Assembly (NCBI GenBank): GCA_051744365.1
Contig: JBNJCX010000003.1
Coordinates: 1-64,000, forward strand
Origin: Gudongella sp051744365
GTDB taxonomy: Bacteria > Bacillota > Clostridia > Tissierellales > Tissierellaceae
Reading direction: 5' to 3'
Length of the DNA: 64,000 bases
Shown: in pieces, positions 1-7,729 of the stretch
Layout: each line of letters starts with the position of its first letter
How positions within the stretch are numbered: position 1 is the stretch's first letter
Notes under the pieces: generated by a model
Told to the model about the DNA's origin: nothing
Seen by the model: only the letters and a program-made list of their open reading frames with translations
Database searches by the model: none
Translations under genes and position numbers: made by a program

Positions 1-177
1 GGAAATCCAAAGGCTTACCGGGCAGTTGGAAATGCCAACAATAGGAACCCCGTAGCATTGATAATACCTTGACACAGGGTTATTGGAGCCAACGGTGATC
101 TGGCAGGATTTGGCGGAGGAACAGATATAAAGGAAAAGCTATTGAGATTAGAGCAAGGAAATGACCACTCCAAATAG
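1..177 (+). CDS. ogt: Methylated-DNA--protein-cysteine methyltransferase (Ogt/MGMT), 3' part, probable selenoprotein
   Basis: This is the C-terminal part of an O6-alkylguanine-DNA alkyltransferase, which repairs alkylated guanine by moving the alkyl group to an active-site thiol. The window starts inside the gene. Frame 1 reads GNPKAYRAVGNAN, then LIIP, then TGA, then HRVIGANGDLAGFGGG, and stops at TAG (175-177). The family signature is IPCHRV, so TGA at 70-72 occupies exactly the alkyl-accepting Cys codon. The frame is otherwise open and conserved on both sides, and the organism encodes a Sec formate dehydrogenase further along this window. I therefore infer selenocysteine at the active site. 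The alternative is a Cys-to-stop mutation in a dying gene. The 5' end lies outside the window. Confidence 0.8.
70..72 (+). other. In-frame TGA, probable selenocysteine codon of Ogt
   Basis: TGA replaces the Cys codon of the IIP-C-HRVI signature. Reading continues for 35 further family-like codons to TAG. Confidence 0.7.
88..104 (+). promoter_or_regulatory. Candidate SECIS hairpin of ogt
   Basis: GCCA (88-91) can pair with TGGC (101-104) around a nine-base loop that contains GG, about 20 bases after the TGA. Distance and loop fit bacterial SECIS elements, but the four-pair stem is short and the fold was done by eye. Confidence 0.4.
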
Positions 178-180
178 GGA

Positions 181-740
181 TCAGATGCATGCTTAACAAT
201 TTTCTCCAAATGCTCGATATTAATGACCTGTCCTGTCGGATTATTGGGATTGTCGATATAGAACATGGAATGATTTTTATTCATCATATTTATGAATTTT
301 CCTGGATTCATTTTAAAGTTATTTGATCCATTCATAATGTAGCTTTCATATCTTCCACCATTAGCCTTTACATCGTCAACAAAATCTGAGAACTGCGGCG
401 AATAACCCATGACATTTGATGAATCATCTATAAATAATTTATTAATTTTATATATCAGTTCTATTGATCCATCCCCAAGAATAATTTGTCTCTCATCTAT
501 TTCACTAACCTCATCCCAGTATTCCTTTATAACCCGCTTCAGACTGATGGCAGGTTTTGGATATGTATTCAGTTCAGTAATATCAAAGTCAAGAAATGCA
601 TTTTGTACTTGCTTTGACATGCCAAATGGATTAATTCCATTTGAGCAATCCATAAAACCTGAAGTATCAACCGGAGTGCTCTTTTCCTGGGCATAACTTG
701 TCTTGTCAAGACTTGTTATACAATTTCTAAATTCCACCAT
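181..740 (-). pseudogene. Truncated PLP-dependent aminotransferase (HisC/CobD-like)
   Basis: The N-terminal ~185 residues resemble class I/II aminotransferases of the histidinol-phosphate aminotransferase or threonine-phosphate decarboxylase type: DCSNGINPFG near residue 30, TYPKP, GDGSIELI, and YIDNPNNPTGQV near residue 165. The start at 740 has GAGGTG eight bases upstream. After ...EKIVKHA the frame runs into the antisense of ogt and loses all similarity. The catalytic-lysine half, normally another ~170 residues, is absent. The open frame continues to base 15, but that tail is only ogt antisense. I read it as a gene cut by a rearrangement and probably non-functional. A link to cobT nearby is possible but unproven. 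Confidence 0.7.
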
Positions 741-1097
741 AATGACTTCACCTCTTTCCTTAATAATCACATCAATATACTATATTGCAACAATCAGGCC
801 AAACATGATTTTTCGCAAAAATTTAGTCTGAATTACTTCTCGTGTATAGCGTATAATTGTTTAAATATCAACGCTCGTATGCATTTAAATTATATTTGTC
901 CATTTTGTTATTTTTTCTGTTTATCCTTGCACATATTGATTTTTGGAGATATAATCATTATCAAATGTGCCAATTTGTAACACAACAGTTCTTGATGTAA
1001 TCTTGCATAATTGATTCGCAACGTTTGCATGATTTTATTAATTTTCACCCATGCTATTTATCACTGAAATTCCAACACATAACAGCTACTACATGAA
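741..1097. other. Intergenic, AT-rich, no gene seen
   Basis: This 357-base stretch lies between the heads of two gene fragments. It contains short AT-rich runs and stop codons in all frames. I could not identify a convincing promoter, a sigma-54 type -24/-12 pair or an RNA gene. Confidence 0.5.
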
Positions 1098-1487
1098 ATG
1101 TTTTTTTGTAATCTTTGTGATTATTTTATACACAAGTTTTCCAACGATACCATAGAAGGAGTATATGGATTAGATGAGGAAGCCACTGATCTCATCCTTG
1201 GCTATGACTGGCCAAGTAATATTAGAGAACTCGAAAATATCATATCCTTGTCTCTGTTTTACTGTGATGGAGAATTTGTAACGAAGGAGAATCTTTTGCG
1301 TGCTGGCCTGGTGATCGATCATTCAAATCCGGGATACATTAATCGAAATAAAAATTTATCAGCGATTACAACTGAACTGATACTCAATACCTTAAAAGAG
1401 AATGGCGGAAATAAGAAAAGGACCGCAGAGCAACTTGGAATCTCTCGCAACACAATATATAGAAAACTAAAATCCATGGATGAGTAA
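1098..1487 (+). pseudogene. C-terminal fragment of a sigma-54-dependent transcriptional activator
   Basis: The translation matches only the end of an enhancer-binding protein. It has the tail of the AAA+ domain (YFIHKFSND, then DWPSNIRELENII, the usual WPGNVREL motif) and a Fis-type helix-turn-helix at the C-terminus (NKKRTAEQLGISRNTIYRKLK). Walker A, Walker B, the GAFTGA loop and any sensor domain are missing, and an in-frame stop lies at 1080-1082. No ribosome binding site precedes the ATG. It is therefore a remnant, probably made by the same rearrangement that truncated the neighbouring aminotransferase. It could at most make a DNA-binding peptide. Confidence 0.75.
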
Positions 1488-1489
1488 AT

Positions 1490-1533
1490 AAAAATCAATC
1501 CAGCTACTCAACTTGGTAGCTGGATTGATTTTT
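1490..1533. terminator. Bidirectional intrinsic terminator
   Basis: An 18-base inverted repeat (1490-1507 with 1516-1533; arms contain ATCAATCCAGCTAC) has A/T runs at both ends. It ends the activator fragment on + and the aminotransferase on -. Confidence 0.9.
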
Positions 1534-2740
1534 ATTCTAATTTAGATTTTATAAGCTTTCCAAGCTTCTCCATACCCTCATAAATTTTTTCAGGTGGGAC
1601 AGCACTAAAGCTCAGTCTCATTTCATTACTTCCCTTGCCTCCACCATCGGTGTAGAAGCCTTCTCCTGCAACATATGAAACCATAACATCAGGGTCTGAT
1701 GTGGATTCCTTAAGAAGCTCAGTCGTATTGATTCCACCGGGCAGCTCAACCCATGTGAACAGCCCTCCATCAGGATAAGTCCACTTGGCATCTTCAGGAA
1801 AATACTTCTTGATGGCTTCCATCATGGCATCCCTTCGCTCCCTGTGAATCTCACAAAGTCTTCTGTGGTGTTCCTTGTAGTGACCTCTCTTAAAGAACTC
1901 GGCGCAAAGTATCTGGGGAAGCATGGGAGTATGGGAATTCGTCGCTGACTTTGCATCGTATATCCTGTCTATGATATGTTTCTCCGCTAGAATATAACCA
2001 AGTCGGCTCCCCGGTGAAAATATTTTGGAAAAGCTGTTTGCAAGGACGGTGTGTCCAGTTTTGTCAAAGGCTTTTATTGGCAAAAGATCCTCTCCACTGT
2101 ACCTTATATCCCTATAGGGATCATCCTCAAGTATTATCACGTCGTACTTGCTGCCCAGCTCGGCAACCCTTTTTCTTCTTTCCAGGGAAAGTGTCCTGCC
2201 AGTAGGGTTCTGGAAGGTAGGTATGACATAAACCATTTTTGGATTGTAGGCCTTTATCTTCTCCTCCAAGTCTTCGACATCCATCCCGTTATCATCCATC
2301 TCAACCGACACGCACTTTGCCTGGAACATATCGAATATCTCCACGCTATGTACAAAAGTCGGAGATTCGACAAGAATCACATCTCCAGGGTCGATGAAAA
2401 TCTGACACATCAGATTCATTGCCTCAAGTCCCCCTGTAAGGATCATTATATTATCTGGATCAGCTTCAACGCCCTTTGGGCCCAGAAGCTCCTCAACCAC
2501 TACTTCCCTTAGGTCCTTTATTCCCTCGACTGGCCCGTATGACAGCGCCTCAAAGCCTCTTGAATCCTTTCTCAAAATGTCCTGGGATATTTCCCTTAAG
2601 GTATCTACCGGCAGTGATTCCTTGGCAAGAGCTCCACCTCCGAAGGAAATCATTCCCGGATTCGACATTGCATTGAAAAGTCCCCTAATGACTGCTGCAG
2701 ACTCCTGCATGTTATCCATTCTCTTTGAAAATTTTACCAT
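1532..2740 (-). CDS. PLP-dependent aminotransferase, 2-aminoadipate/aromatic (LysN/ARO8-like) type
   Basis: This 402-residue cytosolic fold-type I aminotransferase resembles those that act on 2-aminoadipate, aromatic or branched-chain amino acids. It has ISFGGGALAKE near the N-terminus, the substrate loop PTFQNPTGRTLS near 175, the cofactor-binding segment LEDDPYRDIRY, and the lysine that carries PLP in NSFSKIFSPGSRLGYI near 240. It lacks the GntR domain of MocR relatives, so it is an enzyme and not a regulator. Length is typical of the family. It is probably a single-gene unit ending in the terminator at 1490-1533, with cobT upstream on the same strand. The precise substrate cannot be told from sequence alone. 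Confidence 0.85.
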   Translation of the reverse strand: MVKFSKRMDNMQESAAVIRGLFNAMSNPGMISFGGGALAKESLPVDTLREISQDILRKDSRGFEALSYGPVEGIKDLREVVVEELLGPKGVEADPDNIMILTGGLEAMNLMCQIFIDPGDVILVESPTFVHSVEIFDMFQAKCVSVEMDDNGMDVEDLEEKIKAYNPKMVYVIPTFQNPTGRTLSLERRKRVAELGSKYDVIILEDDPYRDIRYSGEDLLPIKAFDKTGHTVLANSFSKIFSPGSRLGYILAEKHIIDRIYDAKSATNSHTPMLPQILCAEFFKRGHYKEHHRRLCEIHRERRDAMMEAIKKYFPEDAKWTYPDGGLFTWVELPGGINTTELLKESTSDPDVMVSYVAGEGFYTDGGGKGSNEMRLSFSAVPPEKIYEGMEKLGKLIKSKLE

Positions 2741-2810
2741 TTCACTTCACCGCTTTCACTGGATTATCTAGTCATAATACCTCAATTTCTCGATAATTGC
2801 AATAGTTATT

Positions 2811-3896
2811 CTATTCATTTTCCCTTATGTCAACAAGGACCTTACTGTTGATTGAGGCCTCCTTGAAGGTTCCCATATTCTCCAGGGTATAAAGGGATGT
2901 TTGGAGAATCTGAAATGCCAATGCACAGCCTGATCCCTCTCCAAGCCTCATTTTCATGGTTAGCATAGGAGACATTCCAAGGACCTCCATCATAGCTGCC
3001 GAACCCGCTTCCTGCGAAAGATGTGATGGTATGATATAATCCTTTACATTTGGATTGAGCTTTATTGCACAAAGAGCAGCTGCAGATGAAATAAATCCAT
3101 CCATTACAACAGGCTTTCTATTCTTGGCAGCTGAAAGGAACAGTCCACACATCCCGCCGATATCAAATCCTCCCACCTTGGAAAGAACATCCACGGGATT
3201 GTCTTTGTCTGGCTTATTGACCGAAATTCCCTTCTTGATTACATTCATCTTGTGTAGATACTGGTCCTCGGTAAGTCCAGCTCCCTTGCCACAGGTAACC
3301 TCGACATCCAACTCTCCCAAGACACTTATTATAGCAGCGGATGTAGTTGTATTGCCCATTCCAAGCTCACCTGTTCCAATGATGTCGTAACCTTCTGCAT
3401 AAAGATTATCTCCAATCTCTATCCCCACTTCTATTGCCTGAATTGCTTCCAGGTAGGTCATTGCACTTCCAACTGCAAGATTTTTAGTGCCATATGCAAT
3501 TTTCTTGTCTACAATCCCCGGTATTCTAAGATCTCCGTTTATTCCCATATCCACTGTCACGATTTCAGTTCCTGTGTGCTTAGCCATTGCTGCAACTCCG
3601 GTTATGCCCTTTACCATGCCTTCAGCCAGCAGCCTTGTAAAGGCTTGAGGAGCCGAACTTACTCCCTCTTCCATAACTCCGTTGTCACTGCACATCACAA
3701 CTATGGCCTTCCTGTCGATTTTATTCGTGGTATTGCCTGTCATTCCAGAAATCTTTATTGTCATTTCCTCCATAAGGCCCAGACTACCTATGGGCTTAAC
3801 CAATCCATCCCATTTCTCCCTTGTCTTTTCCATGGCATTCTTGTCTGCAGGCTCTATTTTGTCCAGTGTTTCCATAAATAGACTCAATATATACAC
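2811..3896 (-). CDS. cobT: Nicotinate-nucleotide--dimethylbenzimidazole phosphoribosyltransferase
   Basis: CobT (361 residues) transfers phosphoribose from nicotinate mononucleotide to 5,6-dimethylbenzimidazole or another lower-ligand base to make the alpha-ribazole phosphate of cobalamins. Family signatures are KPIGSLGLMEE near residue 40, the glycine-rich GTGELGMGNTTTSAA near 175, and the C-terminal MRLGEGSGCALAF with the catalytic Glu. I chose the GTG start at 3896 because GGAAAGAG lies just upstream. The next ATG (3875) would place that site about 17 bases away. No other corrinoid gene and no B12 riboswitch is seen here, so it may serve salvage of corrinoids made elsewhere in the genome. 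Confidence 0.93.
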   Translation of the reverse strand: MYILSLFMETLDKIEPADKNAMEKTREKWDGLVKPIGSLGLMEEMTIKISGMTGNTTNKIDRKAIVVMCSDNGVMEEGVSSAPQAFTRLLAEGMVKGITGVAAMAKHTGTEIVTVDMGINGDLRIPGIVDKKIAYGTKNLAVGSAMTYLEAIQAIEVGIEIGDNLYAEGYDIIGTGELGMGNTTTSAAIISVLGELDVEVTCGKGAGLTEDQYLHKMNVIKKGISVNKPDKDNPVDVLSKVGGFDIGGMCGLFLSAAKNRKPVVMDGFISSAAALCAIKLNPNVKDYIIPSHLSQEAGSAAMMEVLGMSPMLTMKMRLGEGSGCALAFQILQTSLYTLENMGTFKEASINSKVLVDIRENE

Positions 3897-4080
3897 CTCT
3901 TTCCTTATATTTTATTTAATCTTAACCAGTAGCTTGATTATAACACTATTTTAGATTTAGGAGGCATATTTCTATTGCTTTACAATTTTAATAGACATAT
4001 CTGTCAATTAAGGGCTTATGTGTTTACATTATCCCGAAAATCCTATAAACTGGAAATATACTAATTTTCGAGGTGATAAA

Positions 4081-5316
4081 ATGAAGAACAAAGAACATAA
4101 GAAAAGAGATTATGCCAAGCTAATAATAAATTTTGGCGTAAATATCCAAAATGGTGAACCTCTTGTGATCAAAGCTCCAATAGAAGATGCAGACTTTGTT
4201 AGAATGCTGGCTGAAGAGGCTTACAGGACAGGAGCAAGTGACGTCCATATAAACTGGTATGACGATGCATTGACAAGACTGAAGTACGACAATGCACCAA
4301 TGGAGGTTTTTGAGGAATATCCAAAATGGAAGGCTGATGGAGAAAAGTACTATGCAGAAAAGGGTGCTGCCTTTATTTCCATTTCTGCCGCTGACCCTCA
4401 GCTTCTTCAGGGCGTAGATTTAAAGAAAATAGCTGCATTCAACAAAGCTGCTGCAATTGCGAACAAAGAGAATATGAAGTATACAATGAATGACCTTAAT
4501 TCATGGTGCGTAGTATCCATACCCACATCGCGCTGGGCAAGCCAACTGTTCCCTGACTTAAAAGAAGAGGAAGCAATGGACAAGCTTTGGGAGGCTATCT
4601 TTGAAGCTACCAGAATGAACAGGGAAGATCCTCTTGCTGCCTGGAGTGAACATCTTGATTCACTTTCAAGAAGAATGGATTATATGAACAGCATGAACTT
4701 CAAATCCCTCCACTATAAGGCATCAAACGGAACCGATCTCCAGGTGAAGCTTCCCGACGGTCATATATGGTTCGGTGGAGGAGGAGACAATGCCAAGGGA
4801 GATTACTTTGTAGCCAATATACCCACAGAGGAAGTATACACCATGCCCCATAAGGATGGTGTGGATGGAGTAGTCTACAGCTCAAAGCCTCTTAACAGAA
4901 GCGGAAATATTATCGATGGCTTCAAGCTGCGTTTCAAGGATGGGGAAATTGTGGAGTACAGTGCCCAAAAGGGGGAGGAGTTCCTAAGTGAGCTATTCCA
5001 GATGGATGAAGGAGCAAAGAGACTTGGAGAGGTTGCCCTTGTTCCATTCAGCTCACCTATTGAAAAGGCAGGGATACTTTTTTTAAACACATTGTTTGAT
5101 GAGAATGCAAGCTGCCATTTTGCTTTTGGCAAGGCATATCCCACTACAATAAAGAATGGTCCGGAAATGTCAGATAAGGAGCTGGCGGAGCATGGAGTGA
5201 ACAATTCGCTAACTCATGTTGACTTTATGATAGGAACAAGTGATTTGAGTATTGTGGGAACAACTGAATCAGGTGAAAAGGTCCAAATTTTCAAGGATGG
5301 GGAATGGACTGTTTAA
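4081..5316 (+). CDS. Aminopeptidase, M29 family (AmpS/PepS, aminopeptidase T-like)
   Basis: This 411-residue cytosolic dinuclear-metal aminopeptidase releases N-terminal amino acids from peptides. M29 signatures are NIPTEEVYTMPHKDGVDG (near residue 240) with metal-binding Glu and His, the SCHFAFGKAYPT segment, and HVDFMIGTSDLSI close to the end, which supplies further ligands. The open frame extends upstream to 4018, but CGAGGTGATAAA immediately before the ATG at 4081 marks the real start. It is transcribed alone, against its neighbours, and ends in a hairpin shared with speE. It is probably a housekeeping peptidase for growth on peptides. Confidence 0.9.
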   Translation: MKNKEHKKRDYAKLIINFGVNIQNGEPLVIKAPIEDADFVRMLAEEAYRTGASDVHINWYDDALTRLKYDNAPMEVFEEYPKWKADGEKYYAEKGAAFISISAADPQLLQGVDLKKIAAFNKAAAIANKENMKYTMNDLNSWCVVSIPTSRWASQLFPDLKEEEAMDKLWEAIFEATRMNREDPLAAWSEHLDSLSRRMDYMNSMNFKSLHYKASNGTDLQVKLPDGHIWFGGGGDNAKGDYFVANIPTEEVYTMPHKDGVDGVVYSSKPLNRSGNIIDGFKLRFKDGEIVEYSAQKGEEFLSELFQMDEGAKRLGEVALVPFSSPIEKAGILFLNTLFDENASCHFAFGKAYPTTIKNGPEMSDKELAEHGVNNSLTHVDFMIGTSDLSIVGTTESGEKVQIFKDGEWTV

Positions 5317-5327
5317 TCCATAAAGAA

Positions 5328-5365
5328 AGGGATGTATGAATTTCATACATCCCTAATTTTTTCTA
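5328..5365. terminator. Bidirectional terminator between the aminopeptidase gene and speE
   Basis: AGGGATGTATGAA (5328-5340) pairs with TTCATACATCCCT (5342-5354). A T-rich run follows on +, and an A/T-rich run on -. Confidence 0.85.
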
Positions 5366-6214
5366 TTCTGCCTCTTTTAGCTGATCAATAACATAGGTCG
5401 GGAGCGCAAACGCTCCTTGATGGAGATCTGAATTGTAGTATTTTGTCTTTAGCCCGAATGCTTCCCACTGCTCTTTCTTGTGGTCCTTTGTAGGATGCAG
5501 CCCCTTGCTGGCAAAGCCGAACAGCCAGTGCCCGCTGGCATAGGTAGGCATATGGAACTGGTAGACCTCGCAAATATCAAATATGGACTTAAGCTTGCCA
5601 TGGGCCTTTTTCATTTCCTTGGCATAGTTGGGGAAATATGGGCTCTCATGCTGATTAATCAGAATTCCATCTTCATTTAAGGCATTGTAGCAATCTGTAT
5701 AGAACTCCCTTGTGAAAAGGCCCTCACCAGGTCCGATGGGATCTGTGGAATCCACAAGAATCAGGTCATAGACGCCCTTCTTCTCCTTTACAAACTTTAT
5801 GCCGTCAACATAATTGTGGTTGACTCTTTTATCATCAAGGCTTGAGGATGTCTGAGGAAGATACTCCTTGCAAAGCTCCACAACCCTCTGGTCTATTTCA
5901 ACAAAATCTATTGATTCAATATGGGGATATCTCGTAAGCTCCCTTACAGTACCGCCATCTCCTCCACCGATTACAAGTACGTTCTTTATATCTGGGTTAA
6001 CAGCAATTGGGACATGAACTATCATATCGTGATATATAAATTCGTCCTTTTCATTGACCATCATCAGTCCGTCCAGTGTAAAGAATCTCCCGAAATCATA
6101 TGATTCGAAAAATGCTATATTTTGGAAAGGAGTCTGCTCTGAGCAAATCTGCTCCTTTACTTTTATAGAAAACTTGCATGTCTCTGTACTTTTCTCTGAA
6201 TACCAAAGCTCCAC
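5363..6214 (-). CDS. speE: Spermidine synthase (polyamine aminopropyltransferase)
   Basis: SpeE (283 residues) moves an aminopropyl group from decarboxylated S-adenosylmethionine to putrescine. The Rossmann-like methyltransferase fold is seen in VLVIGGGDGGTVREL (near residue 80), DFVEIDQRVVELCK and the catalytic-site segment LILVDSTDPIGPGEGLF (near 155). GTG at 6214 is the start; AGGAGG lies six bases upstream. The gene follows speD by 10 bases, so decarboxylated SAM is made and used by one operon. Polyamine supply may also connect to the arginase gene at 33.5 kb, though no ornithine or arginine decarboxylase is present here. Confidence 0.95.
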   Translation of the reverse strand: MELWYSEKSTETCKFSIKVKEQICSEQTPFQNIAFFESYDFGRFFTLDGLMMVNEKDEFIYHDMIVHVPIAVNPDIKNVLVIGGGDGGTVRELTRYPHIESIDFVEIDQRVVELCKEYLPQTSSSLDDKRVNHNYVDGIKFVKEKKGVYDLILVDSTDPIGPGEGLFTREFYTDCYNALNEDGILINQHESPYFPNYAKEMKKAHGKLKSIFDICEVYQFHMPTYASGHWLFGFASKGLHPTKDHKKEQWEAFGLKTKYYNSDLHQGAFALPTYVIDQLKEAE

Positions 6215-6224
6215 AAAATCCCTC

Positions 6225-7019
6225 CTAGTAATTCCTTCCGTAGTATATTTCGTGCATTTCCTGATTAAGCAAATCTATTATTTCCTTCCTTTGTCTCCCC
6301 GTTAGATCTTCCTCCTTCAGTTCAAAGAGGTAGTCGTCCAGGACCAGTTCTCTTAGGATCATCTTTGTATGAAATATATTCTCCTGATATACATTCACAT
6401 CTATACCATTATACTTATCCATTGTCTCCTTTGATATATATTCCTGTATTGAGTTAATGCTATGGTCTTTGAAGTGCTTTGTACCATCGATATCCCTTGT
6501 AAATCCTCTGATTCTATAGTCACATGTAACTATGTCCGAGTCAAAGCTGCTGAAGAGAAAATCCAAAGCCTTAAGCGGCGATATCTCTCCACAGGTAGAT
6601 ACATCAATATCAACCCTGAAGGTCATTATACCCCTGTCCGGGTGATACTCTGGATAAGTGTGTACGCTGATATGGCTCTTATCCAGATGGCCAATTACAT
6701 TTCTAGGCTTTGCCATCAAATCACCCTTGTTGCAGGATGCATCCACGGCAATCTCCGGCATTGGCTCCTCCGTAATAAGAAGGTTTACACTTGCTCCCTG
6801 GGGTTCGTAGTCCTGTTTGGCAATATTAAGCAGATTTGCCCCGATTATATTTGTAACCTCCACAAGAATCTCAGTAAGCCTTGTGGAATTATATTGTTCA
6901 TCTATATATTCAATATACTTTTCCTTATCCTCTGGTGAAACAGCATAGCATACATCGTAGATATTGAAACTCAGAGTCTTTGTAAGATTGTTGAATCCGT
7001 ACAGTTTTAGTTTTTCCAT
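6225..7019 (-). CDS. speD: S-adenosylmethionine decarboxylase proenzyme, prokaryotic class 1A type
   Basis: SpeD (264 residues, the length of the E. coli type) decarboxylates SAM to supply aminopropyl groups. It is made as a proenzyme that cleaves itself before a serine that becomes the pyruvoyl cofactor. The site is visible in IGHLDKSHISVHTYPE (near residue 112). The following YHPDRGIMTFRVDIDVSTCGEISPLKALD is also characteristic. It is the first gene of the speD-speE operon, with a probable promoter at 7088-7116. Confidence 0.95.
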   Translation of the reverse strand: MEKLKLYGFNNLTKTLSFNIYDVCYAVSPEDKEKYIEYIDEQYNSTRLTEILVEVTNIIGANLLNIAKQDYEPQGASVNLLITEEPMPEIAVDASCNKGDLMAKPRNVIGHLDKSHISVHTYPEYHPDRGIMTFRVDIDVSTCGEISPLKALDFLFSSFDSDIVTCDYRIRGFTRDIDGTKHFKDHSINSIQEYISKETMDKYNGIDVNVYQENIFHTKMILRELVLDDYLFELKEEDLTGRQRKEIIDLLNQEMHEIYYGRNY

Positions 7020-7087
7020 TTTCCATCCCTTTCATTCCAAATTCCCGAGGGGCTTAACCCCATTGATTGTTAATAAAATTCATGATT

Positions 7088-7116
7088 ATTGTACACCATA
7101 AGGGCGACAGTTACAA
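7088..7116 (-). promoter_or_regulatory. Probable sigma-A promoter of speD-speE
   Basis: On the minus strand TTGTAA (7116-7111) and TACAAT (7093-7088) are separated by 17 bases, about 70 bases before the speD start. Confidence 0.6.
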
Positions 7117-7127
7117 TAATATTGCAT

Positions 7128-7158
7128 AAAAAAAAGTCGGAGGGTTTTTCCTCCGACT
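7128..7158 (-). terminator. Intrinsic terminator of the DUF2680-like gene
   Basis: AGTCGGAGG (7150-7158 read on -) pairs with CCTCCGACT (7143-7135) and is followed by a run of eight T on the minus strand. Confidence 0.9.
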
Positions 7159-7168
7159 GTCAGTTTAT

Positions 7169-7642
7169 CTAGTTTCTTCCGCCTCTTCCCATCTGTCCGC
7201 CGCCAAGACCGCCATTGCCGCCTTCTTTAGCTCCAAATCCTTCTCCATCCATGGCTCTAAGTCCGTTGCCCTGACCATTGCCTGCTCCTTGGCCAAATAG
7301 TCCAGTCTCTTGAAGAATTTGTCGTTGAGTTCCATCGCAGTTTTCAAAAGCTGCAAGTATTCTCGCCGCTTCTTCTTCTGTAAGCTCATCTGCTGTTACC
7401 ATTTCAGCAATCATAACTTTCTTTTGCTCAAGAGCTGCTTCTTGGAACTCTTCATAGAAGCCCTCTTCCTTAGCAAGCTCTCCTAATGTCATCCCCTCTG
7501 ACCTCATTTCATAAACCTCATCTACTGAGTAACCTTTTTTCTCAAATATCGCCAATGGTCCCCAGCTTGCATCTGCAAAAGCTACGCTCATTGTTCCTAT
7601 TACCATAACTGCTACTACTAAAACCAATACTGTCTTTTTCAT
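7169..7642 (-). CDS. Secreted DUF2680-like protein with glycine-rich tail
   Basis: This 157-residue protein has an N-terminal signal peptide (MKKTVLVLVVAVMVIG...SVAFA, cleavage expected after AFA near residue 24). The acidic helical middle contains repeated TADELTEEEAARILA-type segments, as in clostridial DUF2680 proteins. The C-terminus is very rich in Gly (GNGGLGGGQMGRGGRN). There are no catalytic motifs, so the function is unknown; an envelope or stress role is an inference. ATG at 7642 is chosen because GGAG lies eight bases upstream; two upstream GTG codons overlap that site. It lies downstream of a two-component system, and its promoter carries the same direct repeat as the regulator's own promoter. 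Confidence 0.7.
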   Translation of the reverse strand: MKKTVLVLVVAVMVIGTMSVAFADASWGPLAIFEKKGYSVDEVYEMRSEGMTLGELAKEEGFYEEFQEAALEQKKVMIAEMVTADELTEEEAARILAAFENCDGTQRQILQETGLFGQGAGNGQGNGLRAMDGEGFGAKEGGNGGLGGGQMGRGGRN

Positions 7643-7682
7643 TTTCACCACTCCTTTTTTTTATTTTCCTTCTATGATTCTT

Positions 7683-7716
7683 AGTATAAAGAAAAGTTGT
7701 GATGAAATTATGATGG
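7683..7716 (-). promoter_or_regulatory. Promoter and response-regulator operator of the DUF2680-like gene
   Basis: The minus strand shows TATACT as -10 (7688-7683), preceded by nine bases and then a 19-base direct repeat (7716-7698) where the -35 should be. The repeat is two ATCA-centred half-sites 11 bases apart, and it closely matches 9891-9909. Confidence 0.65.
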
Positions 7717-7729
7717 TTAAGTGTAATAT

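Noticed and set aside
1..177. ogt as a simple pseudogene with a nonsense mutation
   Set aside because: The TGA falls precisely on the one residue where Sec would replace Cys, the rest of the frame is intact, and Sec decoding exists in this organism (fdhA). It remains the main alternative.
15..180. Reading the minus-strand aminotransferase frame to base 15 as a 251-residue protein
   Set aside because: The last ~55 codons are exactly antisense to the conserved 3' end of ogt and have no aminotransferase features.
741..1097. Sigma-54 promoter for the activator fragment
   Set aside because: TGGCAC occurs on the minus strand, but no GC-containing -12 element lies at the right distance.
3897..4080. 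Cobalamin riboswitch before cobT
   Set aside because: No B12-box-like conserved sequence could be found in the leader.
7165..7389. A second minus-strand frame rich in charged residues over the DUF2680-like gene
   Set aside because: It overlaps the signal-peptide gene in another frame and has no family pattern or ribosome site.
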